From NCBI GenBank assembly GCA_028694545.1, contig JAQVKV010000100.1, forward strand, positions 1-7,379: a stretch of DNA of 7,379 nt, in the 5' to 3' direction. This document shows positions 6,844 through 7,379 of the stretch, piece by piece. Both the position numbers and the translations under genes were made by a program. Under the pieces are notes generated by a model that saw only the letters and a list, made by a program, of their open reading frames with translations, was not told the origin of the DNA and searched no databases. Within the stretch, counting starts at the first letter, position 1. Every line of letters starts with the position of its first letter. The stretch comes from Zavarzinia sp. (lineage in GTDB: Bacteria > Pseudomonadota > Alphaproteobacteria > Zavarziniales > Zavarziniaceae).

Positions 6844-7044
6844 ATGCAGACGATCGAAGACCTGAAGGCGGAACTGAAGAAACTCTCGGCCAAGGCGACG
6901 CAGGCCAAGATGGACCTGCACGACCTGTCGGAAGACCTGCCGATCAACTGGCAGATGATCCCGGAAGTCGCGGCCCGCGCCCTTGACGCCTTCCGCACGC
7001 TGGAGGCCAAGCGCGCGGAACTGAAACAGCTCGAAGCGGCATAG
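6844..7044 (+). CDS. Small helical nif-associated protein (DUF683 / CCE_0567 family)
   Basis: Protein of 66 residues assigned to the DUF683 family by length, sequence character (EDLKAELKKLSAKATQAKMDLHDLSEDLPINWQMIPEVAARALDAF) and its invariable place after the DUF269 gene. It should form two antiparallel helices: residues 1-29 and about 37-64, split by the turn SEDLPINW. Heptad-like leucines and alternating lysine and glutamate suggest a helical hairpin or coiled-coil oligomer. A cyanobacterial member was described as a metal-binding helical protein; here His26 is the only histidine and there is no cysteine, so any metal site would need carboxylates or partner subunits. The molecular function is unknown. 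A ribosome binding site (GAGGGAGG, 6831-6838) overlaps the stop codon of the preceding gene, giving tight coupling. Cytoplasmic. Confidence 0.88.
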   Translation: MQTIEDLKAELKKLSAKATQAKMDLHDLSEDLPINWQMIPEVAARALDAFRTLEAKRAELKQLEAA

Positions 7045-7054
7045 GAGAGCGACG

Positions 7055-7330
7055 ATGCAGGCGCAGACGCGGGACGGCCGGTCCTGGACACCGGAATATC
7101 TCCTCGCCATCGATCCGAAGACCTGCATCGGCTGCGGCCGCTGTTACAAGGTCTGCGGCCGGGGCGTCATGGATCTCATGGGCCTGACCGACGAGGGCGA
7201 GATGGTCGACAAGGACGACGACGACGTCGAACGTCTGGTCATGTCCATGACGGACGCCGGCGCCTGCATCGGCTGCGGTGCCTGCGCCCGGGTCTGCCCC
7301 GCCAACTGCCAGACCCACGGCACGGCGTGA
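7055..7330 (+). CDS. fdxB: Nif-specific 2[4Fe-4S] ferredoxin III (FdxB type)
   Basis: Ferredoxin of 91 residues, probably an electron donor for nitrogenase or for FeMo-co synthesis. Two CX2CX2CX3C motifs are present: Cys24, 27, 30, 34 (TCIGCGRCYKVC) and Cys71, 74, 77, 81 (ACIGCGACARVC), enough for two [4Fe-4S] clusters. Compared with clostridial-type 2[4Fe-4S] ferredoxins, the linker between motifs is long (35-70) and very acidic (DKDDDDVE, 52-59), and the first motif lacks the usual proline after its last cysteine. An extra Cys85 follows the second motif (CPANCQT). This arrangement fits the ferredoxin III, nif-specific family. The gene lies 10 bp after the DUF683 gene and 10 bp before the next, with ribosome binding site GGAGAG (7044-7049). 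In Azospirillum the gene in this place is called fdxA; the symbol is therefore a naming choice. Confidence 0.93.
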   Translation: MQAQTRDGRSWTPEYLLAIDPKTCIGCGRCYKVCGRGVMDLMGLTDEGEMVDKDDDDVERLVMSMTDAGACIGCGACARVCPANCQTHGTA

Positions 7331-7340
7331 GGATACGGCC

Positions 7341-7379
7341 ATGGACGCGCGGGATCTCTACGACTGGCTGATGGCCGGG
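7341..7379 (+). CDS. nifQ: Probable NifQ, N-terminal fragment (3' truncated)
   Basis: An ATG at 7341 with ribosome binding site GAGGAT (7329-7334), 6 nt upstream and overlapping the ferredoxin stop, opens a frame running to the edge of the window. Only 13 residues are visible (MDARDLYDWLMAG). The short LYxWLM helix is similar to the beginning of NifQ proteins, and in Azospirillum nifQ follows the ferredoxin in this operon. NifQ carries a Mo-Fe-S cluster and delivers molybdenum to NifEN. Its diagnostic C-terminal cysteine motif lies outside the window, so the call rests on context plus a few residues. Confidence 0.6.
   Translation, partial: MDARDLYDWLMAG

Overview
The window is a stretch of a molybdenum-nitrogenase (nif) gene cluster from a GC-rich bacterium, with every gene on the + strand and densely packed. 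Protein motifs (the [12 protein letters not shown] region of NifD, the FDRHHHHRF segment of NifK) and the gene order resemble Alphaproteobacteria, especially Azospirillum and its relatives. The order nifENX - DUF269 - DUF683 - 2[4Fe-4S] ferredoxin - nifQ is the one remembered for Azospirillum nifENX-orf3-orf5-fdx-nifQ. Genus and species cannot be fixed from this sequence alone. No plasmid, phage or insertion-sequence genes are seen.

Layout: nifD lacks its first ~37 codons (2-1336). A 62-bp spacer with an 11-bp GC hairpin leads to nifK (1399-2937). A 131-bp spacer filled by a palindromic REP-like element leads to nifE (3069-4499). nifN follows after 11 bp (4511-5908). nifX overlaps the end of nifN (5886-6365). 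Next come a DUF269 gene (6368-6832), a DUF683 gene (6844-7044) and a nif-type ferredoxin (7055-7330). The window ends 13 codons into a gene that is probably nifQ (7341-7379). Gaps after nifE are 2-11 bp, which points to one translationally coupled operon. No sigma-54 (-24/-12) promoter, NifA upstream site or U-tract terminator was found. The promoter presumably lies upstream, before nifH or nifD.

How the genes work together: NifD and NifK form the MoFe protein that reduces N2, carrying FeMo-cofactor and the P-clusters. NifE and NifN are their paralogues and form the scaffold on which the NifB product matures into FeMo-co. NifX binds cofactor intermediates. NifQ supplies molybdenum. The ferredoxin is a likely electron donor for nitrogenase or cofactor assembly. 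DUF269 and DUF683 proteins travel with nifX and their biochemical roles are poorly defined. All cofactor ligands that can be checked are present (NifD Cys/His, NifK Cys, NifE Cys, NifN Cys44), so the system looks intact and functional.

The coding content is a conventional nif cluster; I see no undescribed enzyme system. The least explained elements are the two structured spacers (nifD-nifK and nifK-nifE), which sit where expression of abundant NifDK must be stepped down to less abundant NifEN, and the two small DUF proteins.
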